Source: Dissophora ornata (taxonomy: Eukaryota; Mortierellomycota; Mortierellomycetes; Mortierellales; Mortierellaceae). From it: a DNA stretch of 64,000 nt. The position numbers and the translations under genes are program-made. The notes below the pieces were generated by a model. The model was not told the DNA's origin. It saw only the letters and a list, made by a program, of their open reading frames with translations, and searched no databases. The first letter of the stretch is position 1; the number at the start of each line of letters is the position of its first letter. The stretch covers positions 18,386-82,385 of the forward strand of contig MU616612.1 in NCBI GenBank assembly GCA_025201705.1. Reading direction: 5' to 3'. Below are positions 10,468 through 22,820 of the stretch, in pieces.

Positions 10468-13400
10468 AACGTGTTGTCCTGTTAGAGATTGCGGAAATGG
10501 TGATCGTCGATAGTTATGGTCGTTGTGAAGAAGATGGCGCTTTCCCAGTTTGGCAGCGATGTTGGTGCAATAGTTGATCTTCCGCAGATAGAATCAGGCT
10601 ATTTATGTGCAAACTATCAATAATTTTTTTTTCTTGTTGCAAGGACGCTTTGTATCATTGACAAAAGCCTAACTCTGACAGTGGCGTTGAGCGTTAAGAA
10701 CAGGGGTGCGGATTGAAAAGGGGTGTCAAAGTTGGACAGAAAAAAAGTGCAGCAAATGTCATTCTTCACAACTTTTTATACAGGTGTCCCTTGCAAAAAA
10801 ATACGATGTTTACATTGCCATGCATGAGCACGATGTATCCACGCGAGGATCATGCCAATCTTATAGCGTGTGCATTAAAGCATTTGGAGCAATAAACAAC
10901 CCACAACTCAAGGGCAGTGTGGAACCATGTCAAATGCAAACACCGACAACAAAAACACATACATCAATGTCTGGACAAACAGAGTTCCTCATCTACAAAC
11001 CATTTGTTTTACTTTACTCCTCACCTAATGCCGTTAAAAGAAAGTTAGTAAACACGCATTTATATTTTAAATTACTAGCCACGTTTATAGGGCTTGAGCA
11101 CAACATGAATGCCTGGCTAAAGCTGTCAAGTTTGCAAAAAAAAAAAAACCAACTCTCCAGCGACACCCAACACATGTCTAGCAACAGATATCATTTGAGG
11201 AAAGGGAAAAAAAATTATAACTGAACCCGAAGAGGGAAGAGTGATGGATAGAAAAGAATGGGCTTTTGATATTTGTGCAATTTGCGCCCCCTTGGCCTCG
11301 ACAAGTTGGGAACAAGATTTCGCAAGTTAGCAAGGTTACCAATGAGAATATTGTGTTCTGAGAAAAACACTGCTTACTGCTGTGCGTGCAGTGAAGAGCG
11401 GAGTACCAGAACCAATAGTAGGGGGGAAAATCAAGAGCTTTTAGAGCTCAATAGAAAAAAAAAAGAGAGAGGAAAGAGGAGGGAAGGGAAGAGAAGGTAC
11501 AAACCGGTCATTGAAGTCAATTGACTACGTGAGTTTGTTTTGTGGCATAGGGCATGGACGTGAAAACAACAGTAATAACAACAACATTGACTTGGATTTC
11601 GGCCTGGGTAACTAAACTATTCTATGCGACGCCCTTGGAGAGTGCTCAAGTTTCCCTCTCAAATTCTGCGACACTGCTCTCTACAGAGCTCACTGTATTC
11701 ACCACGTCTTCTGCCTCCAAGTATATCACTCGCAGGTCCAGTGGGGCTAGGCGCAGCAGCGTGCCATGCCGTTTTTTTGAGACCTTCATTGTGTAGGAGT
11801 AGCATATTTGGATTGTACATGCTTGTGTATTGACGGTGGACAATCGTCTAGCAATCCGACATATGTACAGGAGAGACCTTGGTCTACTGCAGGGATTCTG
11901 TTTCAAGCGGTGTGTGGCTATAACCTAATCATGCAATGCCTTTCTATGTACTCTTCACGCCTATTTTCAACCTCACTGCCCATGTATTGCCTTTGTCAGC
12001 ACACCTTCATTAGGTCTGCTGAAAACTTACAAGAACACTGCCACAAGACAGCATGCCACGCAATCTCTTTGTCACTCTATGAACCGCGATATCATTTAAC
12101 CGTGCAGCGAAGGGACAGATTAAAGGCCATGATGGTTTTTGCCCATGAAACGGTGTGATATCGATTTTATTGACAATGTAAACTATTTGGTATTATAGAC
12201 CTTTTTCGTCGGATATTATTTGGTTGAGAACGAAGAGAAACAAGGCTTGGCTGCCGATGAGAAGAAATAGCAACCGACCAGAAGAAATAAAGAACTAAAC
12301 GCAGGTAAATCATTCCTGTTGCGTGCGACGCCATAGCGAGGAAGAGATCGTGCTACCAGAGCACAAATCACAAATAAAGAGGTCTTGGATCAAGTGCCCT
12401 ATTAGTCCTAGATCATTGTAACCTTTATTCTCGTGGTCTCGGACAGCATTAACAGGGCCCTGAGGGGTGCAGTTGCCAACAAGGCACCGTGTAGAGGTGA
12501 AAGTAAGAGGCACAGCATATCTCCCTGACAAATGATTGGCCAGGAACCTAAAAAAAGAGGGTTCGAAGCTGATAGTTTGGCATTGGAACAGCCCCGCCGA
12601 GACGTGTCCCTTTCATTGTTTGAAATCCAAATTGAGATGTTTGTGTAACGGTCGCAGTCCGCTGTGACCCGCATAGGCCTGTGGGTGGTAAATGTCGGTG
12701 TTAGACGAGCCGGTGAAATAGTGTACTGAACATGTTCTTTACATCGTTTTTGTCCCACACAGAGACTGGAGGAGTAACTACACTGTTGGGCGAGTGACCC
12801 TGAATGGATGGTAGAAGTATTATGTCTTCTCCCTTTCTTTATTTTAACCGTAAGCGCTGGAAAATGCCGCATGTTGTTTGCCGATTCTTCGTCTCCCCGT
12901 TTTCCATTGAACTCCATGACCACATCGTTGCTAACCGTGTGTGGACCAAACCGCTAGAAAACCTACCATCCTTGTATTAGGCCTAGTTTTGCCTCGACCT
13001 TTGGTTTTCTGTTGATAACCCTTTAGGCTTTGTTTTCCGAGATGTTTTTTCTGTGTCGATGGCCTCATTTCCGTTTGTAGATCCAAGCTCAAGATATGAA
13101 AATAAGAAAACAAGTACAGTACTTCATATAGATCGCCTCACATGGCAGATGGGTATGTTAGATATTCATGCAGGACGCATGCGTGCGCCCATTTTTCCGT
13201 TTCTCTGTTCATATCCCTATCTTCCTTTCTTTCACCCCCGCGCACGCCTATTCCTTCATCGATTCATGCAACCTTAGTCTGGACGTCGAGGAGGGCAGTA
13301 GTGGCACCTCTCAAAACGGGATAAAATGAATTGTTGTTGCACTCTTTATGTTCCGCATTGTTTGTTGTTGTCCATTGATTCGAATGCTACTTTGCTCGGG

Positions 13401-14748
13401 ACACGAGGTGAGCGAATGTGCGTGCAAGCTTCCTAGGCGTGCAGCTAAGTCTAGGCCAGAACGACGTTTCCGGACCCCCGAAAAAGAGAAGTCATCATTC
13501 GCCATTCCACCAAAATAGGCTCTGATTCATGAATACAGGAGGGCAAGCCAAGGGCTTCATCTGCAAACACTAGCAATATAATAGTATCAGCATAAATGAA
13601 AAAAGGCGGCAGCTGATTTTTTTTCCATTTTGGTGCTCTGTGCATGGAGGACACAAGGCTAAGGGCTATAATTTTTTGTGAAGGGCTGATCAGAGTGAGG
13701 AATTGAGACCGAAAAAAAAATTAGAAGGTTGGTAGATCTCACGAGCGATGCAAGTCCTTTGTCCAGAAAGAGTGACATATGCTATAAATCGTGTAGGGCA
13801 TTAGTTTTCGTCCTGTTTCTGTCTATTTTGAAGTGCGACTGTCACCCTGTTTCAGACTGCCACTTTCTCTCTCTCTCTCTCTCTTTCTCTCGCTATAATC
13901 CGACGTCGGCCTCTGCATACTTGAACCAAGCGTTTCATGGTGAAACCGTAAGCATACACGCATGGCAGTGCTTCTCTTCTACCCGGATATTGTGGATTGA
14001 GGTACCATCTGGTTGCTTCACGGCATCGTTGTTTCATTCGCCACATCTAAAATAGCTATCTGCTGCGTCTCACCTTGGTTTATGTCTCGCTGCATTTTGG
14101 GAAGGCACGCCAGGTTTTGGCCCATGTCAGTGGTGTCACCACCCTATCGGACCCCTCTTCTTCATCTCTGTAGCTCTGTAACGCTCGCAGTCCACTTGCG
14201 CCAAATACACCTCCTTCCATCAACCACGTCATGGCTGAAAATACTCTATGGAGACGCTCTCAATGGATAGCAATTGAGAACTAGGCGACTTGAGACATGC
14301 CTCTACAATCGGGCGGTATCATTTCTTTGTATTCTATATTGATGAAGACAAGAAAAAAGGGCGGCATGTGGACGCCATTGTTTATTCATAGGAGACAATT
14401 GCGAACCTTATCCACCATTTTATTGTTTTTGTGCATGCGAGTCTCGATCATGTCCACACTCTTCCTAGGAGCAAGATCTGGCTGGGTGGATGATAAAAGA
14501 AGAGTAAATTGCTACCGTACTTGAGCGGAGAAAAATTTTCGATGACCTTGTCGTGTTATTTTTCCTCGAAAGGTAATGCCTCTATTGAACAGTACAACGA
14601 CAGTTCTATTCAATCCAGCATACGACTGCAAAAAACGCATGGTCCGTTAGAAATGTTTAGAATCGACTTTATTTATAAGCAGAAAAGGAGAGAGGCGAGA
14701 GACAGGGCAAGGAGCCAGATTGTTTGTTTCCACCCTTTTTTTCTTTCT
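10468..14748. other. 4.3-kb region without a recognisable gene
   Basis: No frame here shows a known family or clear exon structure. The DNA contains A-rich tracts, a pure purine tract at about 11452-11497 and a CT microsatellite at about 13865-13892. The part next to 10467 must hold the promoter and 5' leader of the HMG-box gene. Long leaders are known for Ste11-type regulators of other fungi, so a long transcribed leader is possible but not visible. Longest frames (10706-11224 plus, 12408-12923 minus) have composition typical of chance translation. Confidence 0.4.
13865..13892. repeat. CT-rich microsatellite
   Basis: A run of CT dinucleotides with one T insertion lies in otherwise non-coding DNA. 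Confidence 0.8.
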
Positions 14749-15860
14749 CTATTCGTCATCTGTCCCCTCATCTGACCCGTAGTCACGGCCAAAGATGGAC
14801 TTTTTCTTCATTTTCCTTGGATCATTTTTACTATCATCCTCGATCACACCCGCTGTCTTGTACCGCAGCTCCAGCATCGCTGTTGAGAAGTTGTCTGTGT
14901 TTCCGAGTTCTTCAAATCCAATCAACCTGTCATGGGATATGAAAGTAAAACGTCAGCAAAACGACGTCTTGTTTTCAAGCATATATTCTGCAGCCTGCAA
15001 ATAACTATGATGAGAAAGAAACGAGGATTGAACCTACCGGTCGACAGCAATACCATCTGTAAACGCGATGACACAAGGCAACATTTTCACTTGCAACTTC
15101 TCCACCAAGAACGGAGCGTTTTCGACCTTGATCTTGACAAACTTGGTTTTGATGTGCTTCTTTGCGAGCGCCTATGAAAATGCAGATTTAACGATTAACA
15201 CAATATGCGTATTTACACGCACACACTCACACCAAAAGCACCACAGGTCCGAAAACAGACGATGCCTTTTGTAGAAATTCTTTTGTTACCTCCAGATGCC
15301 TGTCAACGATCATGCAACGTCTGAAATCAGAATGATAGAAATGAACCAAGCAGTGCTTTGTTTTGGTAGTGACGTCCATGACCTCCTTTTCATCCGTGAT
15401 GTCCTTGTAAGACCCATGGTCGTTTTCCACCACGAGTTTCCTCTTAGCAACCCTAGAAGAGAATCAAACGAAACCCGTGAATCCTGTTAAAAAACCGTAG
15501 CAATTCCTATACAAGTAAAGAGTATCACTGGAGATAGTGCAGCAAAAGTGCGGAGTCACACTTACTCCTCTTTCAATTCTTCGATCCTTTGCTCGCGAAA
15601 ACTTGCCATGCCATAATCGTCATTCTCCAATTCCTCAAAGAGCTCGTCGTCGTCAAGGTCTTTATCGCCCCCTTCCTCCTCCTGATCAATGGTGTCGTCC
15701 TCAACAAGACGGCTGCCGCTACTGCTCTGAGCCTTCTGATCTGATCCTGTCGTTGTGCTACAGTTTATTCATAAACGGAATAGTTTATCGCAAAAAGTGA
15801 GCAGCGACTTCTTAGAAGTTACCTCTCTGAAGCAAGGCCTGCTTCATCAACATCACTCAT
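14749..15860 (-). CDS. TXNDC9: TXNDC9 / Plp1-type phosducin-like thioredoxin-fold protein
   Basis: Five exons in transcript order 15860-15823, 15757-15566, 15452-15290, 15171-15038 and 14926-14749 agree in phase and give 234 residues, close to the human 226. After an acidic N-terminus (ELENDDYGMASFREQRIEELK) comes the phosducin-like thioredoxin fold: CLVHFYHSDFRRCMIVDRHLE, KKHIKTKFVKIKVENAPFL, VKMLPCVIAFTDG, LIGFEELGNTDNF, and a basic-acidic tail ending DEGTDDE. The HFY..DFRRC and GFxELGxTDxF motifs are diagnostic for the PhLP3/Plp1 group. The thioredoxin CxxC is absent, as in the family. These cytosolic proteins work with the CCT chaperonin in folding of tubulin and actin. Introns are 65, 113, 118 and 111 bases long by this model. 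A short upstream frame lies before the start. Confidence 0.93.
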
Positions 15861-15955
15861 CTACCAATTGACCGAAGGTCAACTGATGAGACCAGCTAGC
15901 CAAGGAGGAAGCGATTGCTTCAATTTTTTCACAGGTTAAAGAGAGAGAAATGGTG

Positions 15956-16036
15956 CTACCTTGGGGCTGTTGTTGCTGCTCCAGCGGTAATTCCTGTGGC
16001 AGCGCCTGTGGTTGGTGTGGGAGCGATGTCTGCCAT
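15956..16036 (-). promoter_or_regulatory. Upstream open reading frame before TXNDC9
   Basis: An ATG at 16036 opens a 26-codon frame (MADIAPTPTTGAATG...) closing with TAG at 15958-15956, 95 bases before the main start. If the possible 5'-leader intron AG/GTAGCA to GGTAG/A is removed, the upstream frame instead ends in a TGA that overlaps the main ATG as ATGA. The splice donor is weak, so both readings are possible. This is an arrangement that would favour translational control, by inference. Confidence 0.35.
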
Positions 16037-16371
16037 TCTAAGTACTTGATGTTCCTGGTTCCTGGCGATGAGATGCGGAGATGCGATTCTCAACTTGCTG
16101 CTGGAATTCTGGTGTGCACAGGGTGCCACCACGCACATCGAACATTTCGATTGGCTGCAGTTGTTCACGCTTGCACTCACAAGCCACAACGCGTCAATCC
16201 AATTACGAGTGCTGCGCGCATAACCTGTCGCTTTGTTTGCCACCTTTTTCCAAGAAAAAAAGGGGGACTTTAAGAGTCGATAATACTCTCTTGGGTCCCA
16301 AGCTACACGAAATTTCGTTGGCTCGGCGCATGATTTTTTATTGCTTTCTTTACCTTTCTTTGGGCGCTCGT

Positions 16372-16372
<1 letters not shown>

Positions 16373-16407
<35 letters not shown>
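16373..16407 (+). repeat. Poly-T tract of 35 bases (poly-A on minus strand)
   Basis: A pure run of 35 T on the plus strand, 285 bases downstream of the stop codon of the minus-strand gene ending at 16692. Read on the minus strand it is a poly-A tract behind an intronless gene. Confidence 0.95.
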
Positions 16408-16410
<3 letters not shown>

Positions 16411-16691
16411 GAGGTATTTCACATCATAGACATCATTGGCAAAGAAGATAAAAATAAAAGTGGGCGCGAAAGAGCTGAAGCATGAAGCATGAAGATATCA
16501 AGAACAGAGAGGAAAACGTCGTGGGTATATTGCGGATGCAGACACTATTGAGATAGGTTCACACCGCACTGATCCATGCGTATAGTCATTGAAAAAAAAA
16601 TGCATCAAGGGCGGGAAGGCCAGAAAAGAATGTCTAGAACGATGCCAGACTCGCATGAATTCAGGACCGCAAGAACAGCTTTTGTTTTTCT

Positions 16692-17444
16692 TTACTCGAA
16701 GTCGATCAATTCGCGGCTCCGGTCATTTATAATCTCCATCAAACTCAACACACTGGTCAGTAGCAAGATCTGAAGGCCAGTCTTGTCAACGACGTTGGCC
16801 GTCGATGCATTGAAGATGGTGAGCTTGTCCGAAGCTCCAGTATGACTGCTCGAGAGCTTCGCGACCTTGGTAGTGGGGCCAGCGCTGGCCGAACGGCAAA
16901 CAAGGACATCGGATCCTGGAGGGGCGCTCATGCTATGGCCACTAGGGGCTGTCCATTGGTAGATGCGGCCCTCAAATTCGAAAGCCCAACAGACATTGTG
17001 CGCTGATGATACATCCGCTTCACATCGAAGATCGGGTTCTTCGTCCTCGTCACCAGGCTGGTACATAGGAGGCACCTTCAAACCGTTAGCACCATTCTTC
17101 TCGACTGCCTTTTTGAATGCAATCATGTCTCGGAATTGCACGCTAATATCCTTGGAATCCGTGGTGAGGTACAGGTCCAATAGATGCTCGCCTTTGTTCT
17201 TGACCTTGCAGACCTGGATGCCATTGTAGTCCTTGATGGTCATGTTGCGATTGATAGAATCCGATCGCGACTGGAACGTATACGACTCCTTCTTGTTTTC
17301 GGACTGGCACTTGATTTTGGGTGTCAAAAGCCCCGCAGCAGTAAGCGTGAACGATGTGGTGGGATTCATGGAGGGAATATAGGAAGCAGGCTCCTTGCGA
17401 GTGCTTAGAATGGCTAGTGGAGGTCGAGCCAACGGCATAGGCAT
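16692..17444 (-). CDS. Hypothetical protein, possibly tubby/LOR-like fold
   Basis: One exon of 250 residues from ATG 17444. The first 30 residues are Pro-rich. The rest looks beta-rich with alternating strands (YTFQSRS, IQVCKVKNK, HLLDLYLTTD, SVQFRD) and turns such as FEFEGRIYQW, SDVLVCRS and DKLTIFN. It ends with a hydrophobic helix, GLQILLLTSVLSLMEIIND. A 12-strand barrel closed around a C-terminal hydrophobic helix is the layout of tubby/LURP-one-related proteins, many of which occur in Mucoromycota as hypothetical proteins; I assign this by pattern only. There is no signal peptide or membrane segment besides the C-terminal helix. The lack of introns, a genomic poly-A tract behind it and an 8-base flanking repeat raise the possibility of a retrocopy. 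Confidence 0.6.
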   Translation of the reverse strand: MPMPLARPPLAILSTRKEPASYIPSMNPTTSFTLTAAGLLTPKIKCQSENKKESYTFQSRSDSINRNMTIKDYNGIQVCKVKNKGEHLLDLYLTTDSKDISVQFRDMIAFKKAVEKNGANGLKVPPMYQPGDEDEEPDLRCEADVSSAHNVCWAFEFEGRIYQWTAPSGHSMSAPPGSDVLVCRSASAGPTTKVAKLSSSHTGASDKLTIFNASTANVVDKTGLQILLLTSVLSLMEIINDRSRELIDFE

Positions 17445-18473
17445 GTAGATAGGGAGTTGTTTCTTGTAGATGAATTGATGAATCGGCTGTATGCGATGGT
17501 GTGGGATGTAAATACGTCTATTAAAGAAAATGCGATCGTAAACTAACGTTAGATTGCTCCATGCAAAAGAACGATGAGCGATCGTGCTTTTGAGGGCACT
17601 GGCGAGTAGGAGACAGATACGCGCTCGTCAGGCACACTGACTCTATGTCTCTGTACTTTGTTTTTGGAGAAAGGTGATAGAAGAGATGACGATAAAAATG
17701 ACAGCCTGCCCGTACTTAGCAGGCGCAGAGTACTATTTATGATCAAAAAGAAGAAAAAAAGTGGGACAGCGGTGCGTGTGTGAGAGCTGGGAGCTGGGGA
17801 GGATCTGATCGAATCCGGAAGAGAGGGAGGAGCTAGGAACAAGGAACAAAGCGCAAGGTACAAGGTACAAGGGAGATGCAAATGGTGGAGCTAACTCAGG
17901 GTGAAGACTGTGAAGGTGGAGTAGAAAAAGCGGGAACATGGTTTGTTGGGTCGTTGGAACCAAACGTTCGTGAATGAACACCCTTTTTTCCGTCTCTTCT
18001 GCATCGTTTGCCTTTATGAAATGCTCAGTCCTCAAACAGCCCCGTCAGAACGGAATTCCGAGGCAGCTAATTGTCACTGAACGGGACAAAATATGGACAG
18101 GAGCACAGAGCTCGAAAAAAGGAGGTAAGGTTCAGGATGCACTGTAGGTGCAAGAAACGGGGGACAGTTTGTGCACTGATTAAAGGATGGTTTTCAGTTT
18201 GTCCATTCTGGTTATTCAAGGCGGATATTTGGAAACAGGATGGCCACCTGTCAGACACACGTCCCATGCAACTGCATCTCAATTTCGGGGCCAGTTTAAT
18301 CTTTTCAGTCCATGTCTACGCCCACCCATGCTCCAACAGCCCATGGCGTGGCATAGTGGAAAGACGCTTGTACCACTTCGGAAACGATCCCAACACTCGC
18401 ACAAACCACTCCTTTTTTTGTGCACATCTGAGCCGTTAAACACACGAGCAAATACGATCTAAAGTGGGATGCG

Positions 18474-18510
<37 letters not shown>

Positions 18511-21500
18511 TGGCCGTTTTATTTGAGTGTGATTCTCGACAACCTTCTACTTACCGAATCCTTGTCGATGCCTTCTGGGATCAATGGATGCGAATTTTGG
18601 TAATAGTGGCCAATCGCGACTGGAGATAATGGTTTTATGCGCAATGGATGAACTGATTGTAATATGTTAGGAGATAGCGAAATGTGAACCAGAAATGGGA
18701 AAGAAATGAAATGACAGTAGGAAGAGTGGGGGAAATGAGTGGGGGGGATGAGAGAAAACATCGACTGTTTAAAAGGTTTACACCGTGGAGTCGCGTTGAC
18801 CAGAAGCGTTCTCAAAATAAAAATGAATAAATGTAGTGCCATTCAAAAAGCACAGAATAACAATCAATTACAGAAAGAGGGAGGTCGAAACGACGCAGGA
18901 AGTGAACAAACAAGTAGAGGAAATATGCAGACAAGGGATGCTCAGGAATGAATTAACCGATGGGTCAATACAGCGGGAGCTACTGTTGCGTGGCGATTCC
19001 GAACCCTGCTCTCTCTTGTTATACTCGGCTCGATAGTAGTTCAATGTCTTTGCTTCTTTCCCCTTCCTTCCCTTGCTAGCGACCGTGCTACCAGTTGGCA
19101 GTTCGAAGAATTGTCTCTCGGAGTGCCTCTTTCTCCATTTACTTTGGACAACTGAGGAGCAATCCTGTGCCTTGACTAAATTAATGCAAAACAAACATTG
19201 GCCCAAGACCACAGACAACGCCTTCCAACTGTCAACAATAAACTTCCCCACCCCCAATCAACATTATGCATTACACGCATGCTCGGGCCAGGTCAGGAAC
19301 ACTGACCATGCGGAGAGTACAAGTGGAAGATCGGTATATGTACAACCAACCTTGTCACACAGCAAAGTATCAATGTTTAAAATACGACCTAAGTTTCGAG
19401 ATGCATTATTTACAGCTCCCCCCGCGATAGTTGTAAAACCGAAATCAGTAGGGAGGATCCACACCCCATCGGACCCGTACTTGTCGTGCAGGCATATCTA
19501 GCACTGGAATAAAACGTCCGGCAGATGGAGCTAATAGGGATAGCAGCATCAAGGAGCAAGGAGCAACGTATTGCAGATCCCTCGTATTCGGCTACATTGA
19601 ACTGTGTTCTGGGAATATGTACTTGATGTATATACAAAGGGGCACAAAAAAATGCTATGTTGTCATTCCCAAAATTCACGCGAACTGCCTGCGCAATTAA
19701 AAAGATCAACTCTTTCATTTGAATCTGAGTTGAACTAGATCTCTCCTATTTTCGCATTGTTGTCTAATCATGCACCAAAGAGGTCATTCATCATTAAGTT
19801 TAGGCGTTAAAACAAAAGAGAGAAGAGAGGAATATGCTGACGGCATCGGGCATTAATGCAGTTGAGGAGTAAGAGAGTTAAAGGATACACATATCGCGCC
19901 GACACAGCTAAGGATGCCGTTCTGCGGAATCCCAGATGCTAAACCCCCCGTCAGTAAGATAAAACGATCGCCCAATGTAATTTCCAGAGCTATAGCCATT
20001 TAGAGCATGACGGAATACGATGGAAGGAAGAAATGATGGTAGTGAAGAGGAAATAAAGAGGGAGGAAAAGAGTCTTCATCCATTGGCGTAGTCCCAGACT
20101 TTCGTCCGCCTTTGCTCTTTCTAGCTAACCCTAACCTTGTTTTTCTTTGGACGCTTGTTGTTCTCTCGAAGTGCTTTTTTCGTGGGATTGGCATGAATGA
20201 CCAGACGCATTTATGCAGCTCTTCGTATATGTCCTGTTTCCTCCTTCTTGGTTGATTATAGTTTAAGTAGGCCTCGGGTCATTCTCACCCTTAGTTCGCC
20301 CTTCCGCGCATTCCCATGCAATATGTGAAAAGAGCTTATGAACAAAAAAAATAAAATAAACGTTTGAGAAGGAAGGGTACTCGGTTAATCCCTTTGACTA
20401 TGGATCTAGTCCCAATCTCGCGTAACTTTCTCCGAGATCAAAGGCACGCAGGCATTCCAAATGCGATGGGCTGTAAAAGCTTATCAATACTATATGATTG
20501 TATTGAAATCGAGCTCGCGTGGCACTCTTGCACATTTTGGCACCGTGTTCTCGCAGTATTCGCGCGACAGCAAGGAACTTACTTTGACTATATACAGCCT
20601 ATGCTTATGAGTACACATTCTAAACAATAAACATACCCATAGTCTACTGGCCATGACAAGTCCAATTGCCATTTTCCTACTAGCAAGGGAGTTTAGACTA
20701 GAAGGTTGAGTGAATGGGGTGTGGACGCTTATTTAGAGCGTCGACTGTCATCTTTGCCGACCTCTTTTGCGTCAAACTGATCAATGTTCCCTAGATTAGA
20801 ACATACCAGCTGCCATTGAACTGGGCTCGTGCACTCGTCGTTGTGTTCCAAGGATTGGATCTACGTTTGTGTGCTCTGAGGGCCTCACCATTGAGGCAAC
20901 ACCTCCCGGGCTGTGTTTCCCGAAGTAACGGATGAATTCAGCAAAAAAGAGTGTCGCGATCCGGTGTCATGTTTTGAGCAGGAATGTAGATATTCGCTTA
21001 GGAAATATCGCGGGATCGCCTATCCCTATTCATTGCTGTACGTCCGTTACCAACGGCACTTTTAGCTTTTACTTTCTTTTGGGGGGTTTTTTGGGCAGTT
21101 AATCCTGGTGTTATTGTTTCCTGTCTTGTTGATGAAAGCAAAGGGGGTGATATTAATGCGACGCAAAAAAATAGGTATAAGACGTGCTGCCGAGAGTCCC
21201 TCTGTTTTTCATCCATTCCTTGCAGTGTCCTCTAACTCATACGTTTGAGTTCCTTATGCTAAGAGACCCTCCCTGATCATGTCAGAGCACGAATATCGAC
21301 TACAGCACAAAACATATAGCAATAGCGAAAACGCGTAAAATGGAACTCCGCAATCAAAAATAGCCAATCAGTCGCGTCATCCATTTTTCGAGGTGCAGTC
21401 CGCAGGTTGATCTTTACCGCATCCTATCCACGCCTTGCTTGCAGGTACGCGCGTGATGGCATGCGCTTGGAGAGCTCCGGTTGATCGCCAACACTCCCTA

Positions 21501-22820
21501 ATCGGTTTTATGTTGAAAGAAGCAATCTCGCCTGAGTATAGTCACCCCAAGCGCTCAACTTTCAAGTACTCAGGAGTATTGAGCATACAAAAAAAATAAA
21601 ATGAGCCCTGCACAAATGAAGAGTCAGTGTACAACCGTCCGGACAACGGGCGAGGTCGTGTTCGCAGTCGATATCAAGTGAGACATTATCCTCCCTTCCT
21701 CTTTGTTGTGCAGTTTCTCCCAGGACCCGCCACCTGTTAATATAGAGCCTCAATGGCTCTTACCTGTGTGTTGTTAGCCAGGGTATGCTACGACGCGCAG
21801 AGAAATATATCGGCGCCGAGGATGACAGTTTTACAGCAGGATCAGAAAGGCCATATTGATGCGCGTCCAGGAAGCCCATTCAATCCCTCCTCGTGCTACT
21901 ATTCAGCATACATTACTATGGCACTACATAATTACTGTATTTTGATAGGAACGCAAGGACCTGCACCCCGACTAACGCTCTCTCGTTACTTCACCCCTTG
22001 CTCTTCTGTTGTGAAAATTATGCGCATACATGGAGTGTCCTCACCTCCTTTTTTTTCATCTTTGTGCTGCGCACTCCCAACCGCGTCCCAAGCATCGAGC
22101 AATATCGACCGTGATCGAAAGAGCGTTGGGAAATGTGCGCATAGATCAACACCCACAGCCACGCCTCTTTAGACATTAAGAGACAGGACACTAAGACCAC
22201 TTTCACAAATTCCAATGATCCGCGCCTTTTTCTCTGCGCTACATATCCGGGTCCCGATTACTCCTCACTTACCGTGAAAAATTCGCACACCATTAACTTT
22301 CTTTCTTGACCCCTGACCCAAGCCATGCGTTTTTCATATTTTTGTTGACATCCTTTTACCGTAATTCAGCCAATCCTACCACAATACACTGCCTTCCCCC
22401 CCCCCTCCCCCATCTAGTCGTTCACAAACTACCTCGAGAAATGCATCTTGCATGTTTTACATCCTCTCCTCTCTTTCTTTCCTTCCCTCCCCCCTTTCTT
22501 CCTTTTTCACCCCTGAGTCTTTGTTGTGATCTCACCTCATCTTCTGAGTATTATACTATAGCCATATAATTACAAGGACCAAAATACTGGAAGGCTGCGC
22601 TTGCTGCCTTGATTCGTTGGATGCATGAGCAGAAACGAGCAAGGAAAATAAATGAAGACACCTTTTCTTCTACTTTACCTTGGCCAATGCAAAAAGAGAA
22701 CAAGCTAGGCTAACCCACCCTTGTTCACTGGTTTCCTGTTTTCCAAGCATTATTCCAAACAATCAATTTGAACTTGGTTTTATTGCGTCCCCCCACAATT
22801 TTTATTCTTTCTTTTTTTCC
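17445..22820. other. 5.4-kb region without a recognisable gene
   Basis: No supported coding gene. Open frames are short, overlap on opposite strands and have low-complexity or chance-like composition (for example 18868-19257 minus and 21753-22172 plus). A 31-base poly-A tract lies at 18477-18507. The stretch 22385-22520 on the plus strand is very pyrimidine-rich (C8 and T/C runs) and probably belongs to the region downstream of VPS33. Confidence 0.4.
18477..18507 (+). repeat. Poly-A tract of 31 bases
   Basis: A pure run of 31 A in non-coding DNA, 2 kb from the opposite-sense poly-T tract. I found no coding frame directly upstream and no flanking direct repeat, so its origin (retroposition or slippage) is open. 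Confidence 0.9.

Noticed and set aside
10706..11224. Open frame of 172 codons, plus strand
   Set aside because: Low complexity, frequent poly-A encoded Lys, no splice partners, no similarity I can recall.
12408..12923. Open frame of 171 codons, minus strand
   Set aside because: Composition typical of translated non-coding DNA; no domain, no conserved start.
18868..19257. Open frame of 129 codons, minus strand, with a hydrophobic segment near its start
   Set aside because: No signal peptide cleavage pattern and no family; it overlaps frames on the other strand of equal quality.
20100..20160. CTAACCCTAACC as telomere-like sequence
   Set aside because: Only about two units occur and no array is present; chance.
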